The notes: generated from the letters alone by a model not told the origin. A stretch of 64,000 bases of DNA from Chrysopilus asiliformis (GCA_964034945.1 OZ035962.1:83287942-83351941); one strand, 5' to 3'; numbered from the stretch's first letter, positions 1-12,387 are shown. Numbers and translations: made by a program.

Positions 1-666
1 AATGGTTTTATCCCAATTTTCGTAGATATCAATATTTTTATACATGTTCAACTCTACTATAGATGCTGCTAAACGAATGTAGCATGAAAATCGATAAAAC
101 TTGACCAGTCAAGACTGGGTTCAATATCGGACATAATTTGTGTACGTGAGGATGAATTTCATTCGATATGTCGTTTCATTCACCCCAAAGTAGAATGAAC
201 TGGACGACGACGTTGGTGTCGAAAAAGGTGATTCTTTCGCCCGGATACACAGTAAATTAATTAGAAACTATTAGGATGGAACGTGATTCGATTACTTTTG
301 TCTCCAAGGGAAAACTACTTGTATGGATCATTTAGAGTTGAAAGAATTCTATTAACACCCCGAAAAACTTTAACCTTCAATCAGTGACTGATCAGAATCA
401 GATTTCAATTAAGCTTTTATTACATAAAGTTGAAAAGTTTTCATATTGTCTATACTAACCAGTAAACGTCACGGTAATCGGTTTCAAATCTTTTCCAAAC
501 TTATATTGCCACGTTGACCGTTTATAATTTGATTGGATCCTAATTGGATTTACATTGTTTCGCATGAATGACATTTCATTAAAAATACAAAATATGAATT
601 TTGATTGGATTTTCCATAGAAATTGAGTGAAATATTTTCTCTTAATTGTACTGTTTGCATTTTCAG

Positions 667-774
667 GAAAATCCCGGACTTGTAGTGCCTTGGATAATTG
701 GCTTTATCACATTTATGGCGTTAGAAGCTGTCGCAATGGTGTATTCAAATGTCCTTAGAGATCATGTAAATAAG
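667..774 (+). CDS. Gene A, internal exon (third membrane helix) of a four-helix membrane protein
   Basis: This 108-nt exon (36 codons) follows a TTTTCAG acceptor and ends at AAG|GTAAGT; both junctions are phase 0. It encodes a hydrophobic segment beginning E-N-P-G-L-V-V-P-W and ending in a polar stretch (R-D-H-V-N-K), which fits the third helix of a four-helix protein. Exons 3529-3588 and 29872-29958 continue the frame. The motif P-x-[LF]-[VM]-[VI]-P-W-[IL]-x9-[LI]-E is shared with gene B in the same intron system. From layout and memory of the family I infer an insect tetraspan of the DUF4728/pasiflora kind, which in Drosophila includes septate-junction proteins; this was not checked by search. 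The upstream exons lie outside the window. Confidence 0.82.
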
Positions 775-2105
775 GTAAGTTTATCTGGAAATAACAAAAA
801 GAACAAAAAAAAACAATCATTACAATCGAAGGAAAAATCTCTCGAGTTGCTTTTAGATAAACGATAAGAATCCTTTAGTGAAATTGTATTGTTTCTCCAA
901 AGTAAATCCATTTTAGTCCATTTGCTTCTAAACGTGTACCTAAGGAACGATAGCCAATCCCTTGAAATGCCATAAAAATCTCCTTTAACAATTACCCCTG
1001 CCGCACAATCTTCAAACTAAGCGAAAGAGGATTCCATTTTGTGAAACACAATGATGACAGTATCGGCCAAGAATCCTCTGACGTCGGCAATTGAAGGAGT
1101 ATAGTAGGTATAATAAAAACAGAATAATGTTAAACACGAATTTTATAAATAATTCATGAAGCCATTTTCGATACAAGTTTTCAGTTAGTGGACGAAAATC
1201 CTTTCGTAAGCTGAAACTGTGTCCGGATTTGGGTTGGGGCTAGGGTAGTAGTGTCCTATTTCGTTTTAGGACAGTTTTAACGTTGAAATAAATAAATAAA
1301 CAATTTGGTTCCGTTTTTTTTTTGTGAGTTCTTATACTATAAACTCCAATACAGAGTGACATGGATTCTTTACAACAAGTTTAAATGCATATAACAATAA
1401 AATTTTTGCATAATGAAGTTTTCATGGAAATCGAGAATTAACCAACCCACTAATTCTTTTAAAAAAAATCCAGGAGGGGTGGTTAAAAAACGGTGGACTT
1501 TTTAAACCACCGGAAGCTATTCATCTGCTTGTTCAAGGTTTCCTCGATATGAATCTCAATTAGCATAGGCACTAGAAAATAGGCAAATTTCTCGATTATC
1601 CATTGTTTGATCTTTATTATACGATAAAGTTGAAAGGGTTGAAAAAGTTTCGCTCATTTCGCTTAAAACCCGCAGATTTTCACTTAATCATGATGATAAA
1701 AATCAAAGAAAAAAGGAAAATTAAGGTAGCACTTTCTGTGACTTTGATTTTAATCTTTTAATGAAAAAGTGTTTTTTTTATAACTGATAGGAAATTTGTA
1801 TCAGTAGTAAAATATTTTAAAAATTTTATCTTTAAATTATATGGCTTTTACGGAAATAATTCAGGACTAAAATGGGATTAGCCACAATTAATATAATTTT
1901 TTTTATCATTTGAATATAATTTATTCGGCAAAATAATTCCATTAAGGTGATAATAGAGTTATCTTACCAGCATTGGTCATAAAAGTACATCACGAGTATA
2001 AAAGGTGTTTTTTAAGAGTCTCCGGAAAATAAATGTAAATGAAAATACACGACATTGACTTTTGATCTAAAAAATGATTTTATTTGAAAGATAATCCTTT
2101 ATCAA

Positions 2106-2616
2106 TTAAGATTTCAAGATGATTTTGGGCATATGGGCACCAGGACTAACAGTTACAAAGAGGATGCGCGATCCAATTTTTGACCACTTTTTCGAGCATC
2201 CGAGGCGTATGTCCGCAATAACTCCCCGTATGTTATCTTTTAAAAAGTCAAAAGTTGTTGGTTTTCCATACGTAAAAAGCGATTTCACATACCCACATAG
2301 AAAATAATCGTCTGACCACAATATCTTGGTGGCCAATTTACAGGTTACATTCTTGAAATCAGTCTCTCATCAAACTTTGATTTCATTAAATCGATGTATT
2401 GATCGCAGTATGACACGTAGACCCATCCTGCTGGAAACATTTATCGTCCACATTGATGTAATGTATATTTGGAAACGTTGATCTTCTGTTTGTATTTGTC
2501 ACCATTGATTGTAACGCGAATCCGTACATCATTTTTAAAGAAATAAGGCCCGATAATGCTACTAGCACACAATATCTTGAGTAGAATACATTTTGTGACA
2601 TTTGCCAAAAAATCAA
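2106..2616 (-). pseudogene. Decayed mariner-superfamily transposase fragment
   Basis: On the minus strand 2616-2386 reads a segment containing F-Q-Q-D-G-S-T-C-H, resembling the second catalytic Asp block of mariner-type transposases (H/Q-x-D-N/G-A/S). After a frameshift and stop codons, 2336-2106 continues with S-D-D-Y-F-L-C-G-Y-V-K-S, which resembles the D-x-F-L-W-G-Y-x-K block that follows the third Asp. The order of blocks and their spacing fit one C-terminal transposase half broken by mutations. No matching terminal repeats were found nearby. It belongs to the same broad transposase type as the fragment at 7899-8195. It is non-functional. Confidence 0.6.
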
Positions 2617-3149
2617 CCGTGAAATTTCAATATTTCAACAATTGTTTTTTTTAAATGATTGCCACCTTAAAATTGAAGCTAATTTTTTATTATGGATTTG
2701 GCAGGGCCTTAAAGGTGAGGTTTTTTCTTTGCATAAGCAAAACTGTAAAATCATAAATCTGAAAATTTCCCTTTTTTCCTATGCGATATATTTTTTCTCG
2801 ACCCTGTAGTGAGTTCTGTCAACAACATTTTTGAGTCGTCCTGAAAAATTTCTTTGGGGGCATTCAGTCACTGGTTGTGTGACGGGAGTATTGAAGCCCG
2901 TACAAAAACTTGTGAACGTTGACATATTTTATGGGTAGTTCCTTATTCGGTAGACAATGAAACTTGGATACAACTAATTACCCAAGGTCGTTCCTTCAGT
3001 TAGTGAAAAGTAATATTTTGAGTCTGTAAAAAATAAGTCGTTTGCAACACCTTTAAAATAATACAAAATCTTAAAATTACGCCTTTAAAATAACACAAAA
3101 TCTTAAAATTAATGCATAAAAAAACTTAAATTAGCGTAAGTTTATACAA

Positions 3150-3412
3150 TACGTTGGCTACCATGTGAGTCACCGGTGTACACACACTATTGTCATTACC
3201 GTCAGTTTCTCAAAATCCATGGTTGAGTGCAGTCGTTAAGTTGAGCTTACTATACATTCCTATAGTTTCGATGTTCACCGGTGCCTCACAGTGTGCAAAA
3301 GTGAAATAAGAGTTTGAGTCACCGGTGACTCACAAAGTACAGAAATGATTTTTGCGTTTTTTCCCAGTGTATACTAGCGGAGTAAGCGTTTTTTTGGCTG
3401 GTAGCCAACGTG
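3150..3412. mobile_element. TTAA-type MITE, partial left end
   Basis: The ends read ACGTTGGCTACC at 3151 and its inverse GGTAGCCAACGTG before TTAA at 3413-3416. The inner part repeats CACCGGTG motifs. The same ends flank the copy at 50917-51115 and, more diverged, 11281-11486. The left TTAA is absent, so that end is probably truncated by a few bases. Confidence 0.55.
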
Positions 3413-3528
3413 TTAACACGTTTAATATTCTTAATTTTAAGTAGAAGTAAATGCACTTTTGAACTTCACTTTTTTTAAAAATTATAAAATGATTTCCCTC
3501 TAATTCGTTTTTTGTTATATAATTCCAG

Positions 3529-3588
3529 CAATTCGACGCTATGTGTAAAGCGGAAGTGGCCTTTTTTATTGCTAGAGCTTTTATAAAT
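3529..3588 (+). CDS. Gene A, 20-codon exon entering the fourth membrane helix
   Basis: The exon follows a TTCCAG acceptor and ends at AAT|GTAAGT. It is 60 nt, phase 0 at both sides. It encodes Q-F-D-A-M-C-K-A-E-V-A-F-F then a hydrophobic run ending in I-N, which continues without interruption into the last exon (A-F-A-M-Y-G-V-M) to make the fourth helix. Being a multiple of three, it could be skipped without a frame change, though that would remove half a helix. The donor opens a 26.3-kb intron. Confidence 0.82.
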
Positions 3589-4322
3589 GTAAGTATAGTT
3601 TCACTATTCAAAAGGTTTTCAATTTTGTTGGCAGTTTCAGAATTTCTCTTGAAATGTAATAAATTGCAATTCTCAAATAAATCAAATTAGAGTACATTTC
3701 TGAAGCGCATAACTATATCGAACTTTTATTAGTTCAGAATCATTCTATTTTGATTTTATACACATATTTATTTCAGTCTATAACGTTGCAAATTCCTGAA
3801 TGATTTATAAAACTTTCTTGATCATAAATTGGAAATTCCAAAGGTTTCTGATTTTATATCTCGATTTTCCTTCAGACAAGAGTGCTTGTAGTTCTTATTA
3901 TTTTCAAACTTTCCCCCAAGCTGATTGAGTGATGTATTTGAAGTTTCAATATTGATTAATTTAATTGGAAATTTACTTTATGTAGGGTTTCTGAGTGATG
4001 AACGAATGAAGTGCATCTCTGATGGTTGAAAAGTAGCTTTGCCTTCGAAACGCAAAAACCTTCTTTCGATACATTTTTAATTACTTTTATAAGGGAAAAA
4101 CGTCGTTTTTTTCCGTCGGGTTAGGGTTTGGGGTTTCGGTTGTCTAAATAAAATTAAAAACAAAGTGGGGGGAGGGGATAAAACGAGGCAAAGCTTCCTT
4201 ATTTGTGCCAACTTACAAATTTTTATCTGAATTTTCGTAAGAATGTTCTTAAAATTTTGGAACAAATGTTATTTTTTTAATCAAATACTAAAATCGTAAA
4301 AACTGACGTCTGACTAAAAAAA

Positions 4323-4525
4323 TGACAAACAGACAGACAAATAGACAGACAAACAAACTGACAGACAAACAAAAAGACAGACAAACAGACAAACAGACAA
4401 ACAGACAAACAGACAAACACACAAACAGACAAACACACAAACAGACAAACAGACAAACAGAGAAACAGACAGACAAACAGACAGACAAACAGATAGACAA
4501 ACAGACAGACAAACAGACAGACAGA
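4323..4525. repeat. GACA/GACAAACA microsatellite
   Basis: About 200 bp of alternating GACA and AACA tetramers, continuing into GAAAGCAAGCTAAATAA. That same flank (CAAGCTAAATAAAAGC) borders the GACA tracts of the hairpin elements at 24.3 and 35.4 kb, so this tract is probably a relic of that family. Confidence 0.85.
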
Positions 4526-5967
4526 TAGGTATGAAAGCAAGCTAAATAAGGGTTTTTAAAAAGCACAAAATCTTTTTTTGTCTGAAAATCTCGAAAAAGA
4601 GTACAAAATCGTTGCCAAATCATTTTAATGAGGATTAGAATTTTTCAACCAAGAATATTTTTGATATTTTCCCTTTATAAATCCTTTTTATACGATAATA
4701 CATATGACATATAATGTTTACTACTAATGAATATACATCAAAAGATATAAAAAAAGAATTGTGAAGAAAACTCCAACATGATATTGTGTTTTTGTCAAGT
4801 AAATAAAAACGAGTATTAAAGTGTTTTCCAAGAAAAATTTCACCAGTGTCTTATTAAAAAATACTCCACTTCAAAGATGTTCACTCTTTTGCTACACATT
4901 TAGCCCTTGAGGGTTATTTGTCATGTCAGGTCCTTGATACACACAAAATTGAAAAAATCCCTCACCTTAGCTCTAGGTAAACACGAATATGACGTAAAAA
5001 TTGGACACGCTATACAAAATGATGATTAGAATTGCGCTCATGATAGAATACCTCTAGCACAACTTAACCTTGATCGGATCTACAATGAACTTGAAGAGGA
5101 CATAAAACGTGTCACTAATATTGATATATCGCCAAAATAACCCTCTCCCATCGCACTGGGTGAAAGTTTTCCAATTGAATTCAATACAGCATAGAAGTGG
5201 AAAAACTGGGAAAAAAATGAGGACGCCCTTCAGTTGCGTTTAGATATATATGAGTATATAAATTTCGGGTGTGTTAATATTAATAAGTCATCAGGTTTGG
5301 AAATCTAAACTGCCCCATAGGGACTTTGTGCTCTGTTATCTGCACACTGATATATGAACTTTATAAAGGTGTGAAATAGCAAAGGCACGTTTCGCATTTA
5401 AAGCAATAATTTCTCGGTTTCGCAATAAAACATAAATTTCGATTATTCCACCATAATTATGCGTGTGGCCGTAAATTATGAACATGTTTTGACCCACTTT
5501 CCATCTAATCATAACATTTGCATGAGATCCAACACAAACATTTTCAGTCTCTTGGGAATACAAAAGCATATCACGTTTATGAAAAACAATTTTCTCAACA
5601 AGGTCGATCCTACAGATTTATCTTCTATCCGAATTTTATTTTCATCAAACAAAGAATTATGGTTTTTCCCTCGTGCGATCATTTCCTGAGGTTTGAAGTT
5701 TAATATTTGTCTTCCCTTGGTTTGAATGGATGGTGCTGAATCCGATTTTATTTCACTGACGCTCATTTTCGGTAGTCTAGCATTATTTTCTATATATGCG
5801 ATAAATCTGATATTACTCCTCAAGATTTATTGCGGATAGAGGAAAACAAATCTAATAGAGATTTGAAACAATGTAGATACATCTATCAATGTAGATAAAG
5901 ATTTGAAACAATGTAGAAGTAGATTTTTTCTTGTATTTTCGAAGAAAGAAAAAACGTAAAGAAACCT
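4526..5967. other. Intronic DNA without a recognised gene
   Basis: The segment is AT-rich. Around 4900-5160 and 5340-5820 there are less AT-rich patches with short frames that look like decayed coding sequence, but I recognise no family in them. Confidence 0.5.
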
Positions 5968-6365
5968 GCAATTGCCAGGGGCCAATCGTGAAATACTCTA
6001 TATAAGAATAGAAAAAAATTTTATTAAAAAGATTTCCATTTATATAGGGGGCGGGAAGGAGTGGTCCAATGGAATTTTGGTGCATGGAAAAGTTATGTAA
6101 AATCATATTTTCTATTTTTTGATACGACTCACCGTTTTTGAAAGAGTTGCAAAAATCTGTTTCATTTGTATGGGGGAGCAGGGAAAAAATGGCCGGATTT
6201 TGCCAATTCAAGAATTCAGCCTTGCTAGAAACGCAATTATTCAAAATTTCAAGCCTCTAGCTCAATCTTTTCCAAAGGTATGGTGTTCGCGGACCGACGG
6301 GCAGACCGACAGGCGGATATCAAAAGATTTTGTCATACCAGACACCCTGGTGTAACTAATTTTAG
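5968..6365 (+). repeat. GTCY-family dispersed repeat (R1), copy 1
   Basis: It begins GCAATTGCCAGGGGCCAATC and ends near ACACCCTGGTGTAA. It carries the family's conserved text, including a CTCTATAT motif, a TGTATGGGGGAGCA segment and a GAC-rich stretch (GACCGACGGGCAGACCGAC). Other copies lie at 46150-46700 (reverse), 50440-50870, 53590-54020, and split at 55500-62220. Confidence 0.75.
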
Positions 6366-6887
6366 TATCTGATGCACTGGGTCGACTTTTGTCAAAATTT
6401 TAGCTAAAATTAGGGTTTTTATAAAAATTGACAAGCCCGAAATTTTATATTTTTATGTTTTCCTGTTAGAAAAATTTCTGAAATAATCAGAAAAAACCAT
6501 AAAAAATATATTTATTTTTAAGTATCTTTCAAAGTTTTCAAATACTACGAAATATTCATTTTTCTCAAAAAAAATTACAGATTCTGACTATGACAAAACA
6601 TAAAAGACGTCCTTGACACTCTTAAATTTTTTTTATTAAAGTTGATCCAATGTGTTTTATCGACTTTATATAAAAAATGATTATGTACCAAATTAAAGAC
6701 AAATAAATTTCCTACGAAAAACATATTTTGTGTCAGACTTCCTTTCTTAAAGTAAGTGAAGTCTAAAAGAAAAGGTAATAGCGCAATTTCTAATTTTTTG
6801 CAAAAATGTCTTAAATAAAATTTTTTTTGGTCTTTATCTGAAAACCAATTTTTTTATATTTGCTCTATATTTAAAGAATTTATTAGA
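6366..6887. other. AT-rich intronic DNA
   Basis: I see no gene or element in it. Homopolymer A and T runs dominate. Confidence 0.5.
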
Positions 6888-7066
6888 ATTTCTCGGCTTA
6901 TACGGTCTGCAAAAACAAAAATAATACAACAAAATTATTATATTATCTTTGCGGATGTTTTCACATCCAAATTTTCCCCCAACAGGTCGGGCATGTCTGC
7001 CCTGAAAACCTATCAGGAGCCTGTTCCTGGTATGGAAGCTGGCTCACCGTCATCAGAGCCTGCGAG
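6888..7066 (+). mobile_element. Truncated copy of the MITE found complete at 61377-61696
   Basis: It begins at TTAGAATTTCTCGGCTTATA and shares the internal text (GCGGATGTTTTCACATCCAA and the AGCTGGCTCACCGTCATCAG segment) with the complete copy. It stops before the right terminal repeat. The adjoining 7068-7108 segment reappears inverted at 61322-61361, next to the complete copy. Confidence 0.7.
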
Positions 7067-7749
7067 TATAAATCATGAATCAGAAATGGTTCAATGGTTA
7101 AACACTTAAAGAATTTATCTCCACCAGAACTAGAATTTCTTTTACAACAAAGATCGACACTGTGCGGCGTTTGGAGTTACAAATGGCATATTAACAACCC
7201 TATTCCAGCAACTGTCAGTGACCGACGACTAGTCAAACTCGCTCACAAGAGCCTAAAGTTCTGTTTTATAACTTACCTGTCACAACGCCAGAATAGGGCT
7301 GTAAATCTAATATCTATATATATAAAATCGTTTAACCTGACTGACTGACTCATCAACCACCAGCCCAAACCCCTGAAGCTGGATACTTGAAACTTGCACA
7401 GTATGTCCCAACCATCACGTAGGCACTCACTAAGGCGGGGTTTTCCGAAATTTTACCGCTAAGGGGGTAAACGAGGGGTAAAGGGGGTTTGGGTGTTTTT
7501 AAACCGTGATTTTCGCCATGAATCCTGCTCAATAGGAGGCTGCAAGATTCACTCGGGGGTTTTCGGGATCGCTGATCACGAAGCCGGTGTTACCATTTCA
7601 AAAATCCTAACGAAAAGTTTTGTAATAATAACTCAAATATCCTTTTTCCCATTTTTCCGGGGAAAAATGGCATTAGGGGGTTTTCGGGGTCGCTAATCAC
7701 GAATCCGGTGTTAGATTTTCAAAATTCGAAACGGAGAGTCCTGCAAGTA

Positions 7750-8311
7750 CAGGGTGGGCCAGAATAGACGCAGGGGTTTGAAGTCTTTATAACTTTTTTT
7801 TTATTTTTATTTTTTTAATTTTGTTTCAGCATTTTGTTAAGAAGACTTGGGCAATTTAAAATGGACCTGTACACAATAGAACAACGAACCGGTGGGCGGT
7901 GGGCTCAATGGCTCTTTTACGGGACATGTTTGGCGGATACATTATTTCGAAAAGAAGCGATTTCAATTGGCCTCCGCGTTCACCTGATCTAACGACTCCA
8001 GATTGTTTCCCTTGGGGATATTTGAAAGAAAAGGTGTACGTCAACAAGCCAACAACCATCAGCCAATTGAAAACCAACATTCGCAGTGAAATCGAGGCCA
8101 TAACACGAAAGGTTATGGAAAATGTCTTGGAAAGAGCACGGATTTGCGAAGCAGAAAATGGCCACCACTTGCGGGAGATAATTTTCCATGTTTAGACCAA
8201 AAATATTCCCCATCAATCAACTACATGTATTTGAAAAAAAAATTATAGGTTTCGCTAAAATAAAAAATTTATAAAGAATTCAAACCCCTGCGTCTATTCT
8301 GGCCCACCCTG
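7750..8311 (+). mobile_element. Deleted mariner-superfamily element nested in a Helitron
   Basis: Perfect 33-bp terminal inverted repeats start CAGGGTGGGCCAGAATAGAC at both ends, and TA dinucleotides flank the element (7748-7749, 8312-8313). At 562 bp it is a deletion derivative that retains only the C-terminal coding part of a transposase. Confidence 0.9.
7899..8195 (+). pseudogene. C-terminal transposase remnant inside the deleted mariner-type element
   Basis: The frame contains P-P-R-S-P-D-L-T-T-P-D followed by C-F-P-W-G-Y-L-K-E-K-V-Y, matching the block around the third catalytic Asp in the mariner-superfamily group with R-S-P-D-L-T-P-x-D-F-F-L-W-G-Y. It then runs through a helical tail to a stop at 8195. 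The first two catalytic Asp blocks and the DNA-binding domain are missing. It cannot encode an active transposase but could be mobilised in trans through its perfect terminal repeats. Confidence 0.75.
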
Positions 8312-8975
8312 TATAAGATTTTTCTCAAAAGTTTTTAAGTTCTTTCCGGTTTTCTTTGTATTCTAAAACTTATACAAAAAACTTAACCCGGCAACGACGG
8401 ATATGCAAGCTAGTACTCCTATGTGAGTACAAAAAATATACGAGTATCAAAATATGTTTTTTAAATTCATTAGGGCTATCCATTAGGGGCTATCCATTGA
8501 ATCTTCCTCGATTTAAGGGGGCGCGTCTTTGGTAGTGTGATGGCGGTATTAGATTCTATAACAATATTTGGAAAAAAGGAGCGTGTGGAGTTCGAAAAGG
8601 CGAAAATTAGTGCCACGGATTTTCTGATAAATCAACATATTTGGAGAGTTTCTCGAAACTTAGGCGCGTTCACATGAACATTTTATTCCACGAATTTTAT
8701 TCTTTGACACTGAATTCAGGTTACACAATCGTTTATACAACTCAAAATTCAGAAATTTATTCCTGAAAAACGCTCGAACTCAATTTGTTTTATATAATAC
8801 CGACAGAATATATTCAAATTTTGACAACTTTTGCTAAATGAATTTATTCTGCGATAATGAATAAAATTCTCGGAATAAAATCTGAATAAAATTCGCCGAG
8901 AAATTTATAAAAAAAAAATCGCAAGCGTACACGGGGCCTTAGGGCTTATTGGTTAGTAATTTCAAATAATATGTA

Positions 8976-9895
8976 GGGTAGGAGCGGGCTGTTGAATTAC
9001 CGGGCATGTTGAATTATTGCAAAAATTAAAAAAAACTACTCAGTCAATTTTTTTGAAATTTTAGTATGTTGTTAGTACTGATGTCCTCTACTTGCCATAA
9101 AATTTTGACAGCGATACCTTATTTATATCGTAAGTGACAGGAATATGTGTGTTTTTGGCTCTAAAAGTAAATATTAGACTATACAGTGATTTACCCATTT
9201 CTCATACAATTTTTTGTCAATCTGGAAATTTTGTGTATTAAAAGTGTTGTGCAACACCTCTAGAATAAAAAAAAACTCGTGAGACATTCAAATTTATTGT
9301 TTTTGTGATTTTTCTAAGAGAAAATATCAAAAAAGTGGGTTGCGAGTAAGTTGAATAACGACTTGGCGGGCAAGTTGAATCATTTTTTTCTTGCGTATTT
9401 TTTGTTTTTTTGACGTTTGTTTCACATTTTCCTTGTTCTTTTATCAATTTTTGTTTGTTTCTTGATGATTTTTTACATTTTTTATAAAAACGCAGCAGGA
9501 AAACAATCAAAAATTGGACAACAAAAAAAAAATGAAATAAGCGATTAACTAAATCGCAAATTTCATTGTTTTTTTCATATTTACATTATGTAGTGTATAT
9601 TTAAAATTTTTACTTAATAAAATACTTAAAAATAACGTTTTTTCATTCTTAAGTATGGAAAATGTATGGAAAATTACAGTTATTCATCTTACCCGCACCA
9701 CTTGTAAATCGGTTGAATCACCCTTTAAATTGACTTGAAAGCCAGTTAATAAAACATTTTAAAAAAAAGTTCTTCTATGAAATGTAGTCAAGGTATCACT
9801 CTATCCAATGGCTTAACCATTGGAGCGATATGTGACTTTATGTGCGCGCTACAACCTAAATTTTAAAAAGTAATTCAACAGGCCCGCTCCTACCC
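8976..9895. mobile_element. TA-flanked 920-bp MITE with repeated TTGAATTA motifs
   Basis: The ends read GGGTAGGAGCGGGC(C)TGTTGAATTAC as inverted repeats of about 25 bp. TA is present on each side (8974-8975, 9896-9897). Internal motifs GTTGAATTA/GTTGAATCA recur near both ends and in the middle. The organisation resembles the element at 33067-33924. I see no intact transposase. Confidence 0.72.
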
Positions 9896-11276
9896 TACTT
9901 CTGTCAAAACCAATTTTTTATTACTTTATATGGGATTTCTTCCAGCAAACGATTGAATATTTGGAATTAATTCAATTGACACAAAGGATAAAAAATTGAT
10001 CTGCGTCTTGGGGGAATTAATAACTCTGTATTATTGTAATAGATTTCTCTTAAAAATTAATAACAGTTATATGTTTTGAATACACCATCAATAACCAAAA
10101 CTAATTAATAAAATTTTCCATTTGCTTGCTGTTAAAAAAGCTGTGCTGATACCATTATTAAAATTCATGAGAACCTATATTAAATGATCGAAATGTTCAA
10201 GCAAGTGAAAGCCTCATATGTGTATTTTAGTATTTTATATGCCATTTCATCATGAATAAAGGAAAGTGAATATTGGGGAGAAAATAAATTTTATTAGGCT
10301 TTAACATGGGTATCTATACCTGCCAGCTAGTGCCACGATATCAAAGTAGCAATTTTATGCTCCACATCAGGAACGACCGCAATACGGGGGAAATATAAAA
10401 AAAATATAACGGTGCGGTTAGTCATATATACATATATATATACATTTATTACATTTTCGGTGTTGTGCGTGGAGGGGTTGAAAGTCATGCTACCTTTTGT
10501 TTTTATAGCCCCATACAAATGGCTCCTTGCCATTATTGGCCGTGGTAAACGGAAAGCTAAGCGTCTTTGTGAATTTTCTTATCACCTCCGATGTTGAGAA
10601 TTGAAATTGATTGGCTTATTAACAGTTTGTCACGAAAGGTAACTTAAATTTATTACCAAAACATATTGCACGGACACTGAGAGCCGCAATTTTATGCGGT
10701 TTTAGGACATCATTCAATTCGTATAAACGATCGCAAATAAATTTTTGTATGGTCACAGGTGACTTTTATCACATCATTAACGGTTTTAATTGGTTGATTT
10801 ATTGTGAGATTGTTGCATGACTTGAAGTTTTTAACGAAAAATTAATATAATTTTTTAACAGTTACAAGGGAAGAAAATAAGCTTTCAGTTTTAATGATTT
10901 AAACATAAGGGGCTATCCATAACATACATTACGCTAATTTTGTTTTGGGAACGCCCTTTTTTCGTGTAGAGTTTAGTTTTTTTTTTCACATTACCGGTGA
11001 CTTGCTCCCCCTCTCGCCTAAGTACAGTCACAATTCTCAGCAGGCTTATTTGTCGCAGAACCTGATGTGTGGTAAAGTTATGTAAAATTTACATTCCAAA
11101 CTTTTTGGCTTTAAGATTTTTTGTCGTCCAAGGCATGCTGATAACCCAATGACTTTTAAAAGAGATGCAGTGGCACAACCTTTGATCTCCTCCCCCTCTC
11201 CCTTCAAACTTCTAGCGTAAAACTTGAGTGATTGAGTGATAAATCTGTTTCAATGACTCAAAACTTCAAAGTAAGT
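9896..11276. other. Intronic DNA without a recognised gene
   Basis: AT-rich, with a short TA-rich tract near 10425-10445. A fragment around 10910-11215 shares the opening text AGGGGCTATCCAT with 8465-8510, suggesting another decayed dispersed repeat. Confidence 0.5.
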
Positions 11277-11280
11277 TTAA

Positions 11281-11486
11281 CACTTTGACTGCCATGGCTA
11301 TCATTTTTGATAGCTAGTGAAAAATAGCTTTAAATTTCATGACGGGCTAAGGCTATCATTTCCGATAGCCAGATCTACATGCATTCTGCATACATACTTG
11401 TACATTCATACATACAGACATACATACATTCTACAGGTCTACATGGAATGGTGTATATTTGCAATATCTGTTCGGAAGTCAACGTG
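11281..11486. mobile_element. TTAA-flanked MITE (piggyBac-like)
   Basis: TTAA lies at 11277-11280 and 11487-11490. The inner ends read CACTTTGACTGCC and, inverted, CACGTTGACTTCC. Internal TGATAGC/GCTATCA inverted motifs are present. At 206 bp it has no coding capacity. Confidence 0.65.
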
Positions 11487-11928
11487 TTAAGGAAACCAAG
11501 ATTTAAAAGATTTGCTTTACGGCATTATCCCACATAAGTTCTAATGTTCTGAAACTTGAGCTTAAAATGGTAAATGGGAATTTTCCATTGGTAAGAGCGA
11601 GCTAAATATTTGTGTGAGAGAGAGTGACACGATAATTTACAGAACAAAATTTTAGAAAGTTCTCGAATTTAAGATCAATTAAGCGAAAAATTTACATTTG
11701 TTGTTCGAAATTTGTGTTTTTAAGTGTTAAATCACACCGGATTGAATATTTGGAATTAATTCAATTGAAACAAAGGATAAGAAATCGTTTCGAATGCATT
11801 TAGTGTTGCCAACTACAAATTGATCTTGTTTTTTTCTGGACCACTTTTGTTAATGTTCTGTAGTTGCATAGCTTCAAAACATTGAAAAATACTCCTAATA
11901 TTATTGTGACATTTGTACAAAACAATAA

Positions 11929-11934
11929 TTTATT
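11929..11934 (-). terminator. Candidate polyadenylation signal of gene B
   Basis: AATAAA on the minus strand, about 107 nt beyond the gene B stop codon at 12041-12043. Confidence 0.5.
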
Positions 11935-12040
11935 TTTGTTAGTAGTTCGTTTAAGCAATTTTCTTAACTTAAAATTATAATTCAATACGAGTACAAAAAG
12001 TAAATTAATTTCCATAGTCCTCAACAAAACGTATAAAAAT

Positions 12041-12274
12041 TCACAGTTTTATCAATGCCAAATTTTCAGTATCCCCCCTTTCGACAGCATCCTCAAAGAT
12101 TTCCCTAACACAATTCACAAAAAGCCACATGAATCCACAAAAAATAAAGGATAATACTGTAGATGGCCGAAACGTTTCATCATTCATTAAAATATCCAAA
12201 ATCCATAAAATGATTTCGATGCCAAACGAAATAGCTTGAACTGTTAGCCACGGAATCATAAATTGTGGGTACAT
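12041..12274 (-). CDS. Gene B, last coding exon (helices 3 and 4 and C-terminus)
   Basis: It starts right after a TTTCCAG acceptor with M-Y-P-Q-F-M-I-P-W and ends at a TGA at 12041-12043, giving 77 codons. Two hydrophobic segments cover protein residues about 130-155 and 163-184, followed by an acidic tail (E-D-A-V-E-R-G-D-T-E). The exon start, two residues before the first Pro and in phase 0, matches the start of the gene A exon at 667 exactly. From that Pro, the P-W is followed at the same spacing by Glu in both proteins. The M here is an internal residue, not the start of translation. Confidence 0.83.
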   Translation of the reverse strand: MYPQFMIPWLTVQAISFGIEIILWILDILMNDETFRPSTVLSFIFCGFMWLFVNCVREIFEDAVERGDTENLALIKL

Positions 12275-12387
12275 CTGGAAAGATTTTATTAAACATAAAA
12301 TGCAAAAAAAAAATCCAAATCATAATTTTCAGAACGCATCGATTCGAGCCAAGTATCTATAATATTATGTTAAATACGTCAATTTAC

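Larger units (their letters stand above)
775..3528 (+). other. Gene A intron, 2.75 kb
   Basis: The intron is bounded by GTAAGT at 775 and a TTCCAG acceptor at 3523-3528. It holds a decayed mariner-like remnant (2106-2616, antisense) and a TTAA-type MITE (3150-3412). The remainder (775-2100) is AT-rich with no recognisable gene. Confidence 0.75.
7313..8413 (+). mobile_element. Non-autonomous Helitron-like element
   Basis: It starts TCTATATATATAAAATCG and ends GATATGCAAGCTAG. It is preceded by A and followed by T, which matches Helitron insertion between A and T. The 3' end is shared with the element at 44915-45246 (both contain CTTAAC[CT]CGGCAACGACG). There is no Rep/helicase coding. A mariner-type derivative (7750-8311) is nested inside. 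Confidence 0.72.

Noticed and set aside
4277..4623. Open frames of up to 111 codons rich in Cys-Leu-Ser-Val or Asp-Lys-Gln-Thr
   Set aside because: They are translations of the GACA/GTCT microsatellite; all frames stay open because the tetramers contain no stop.
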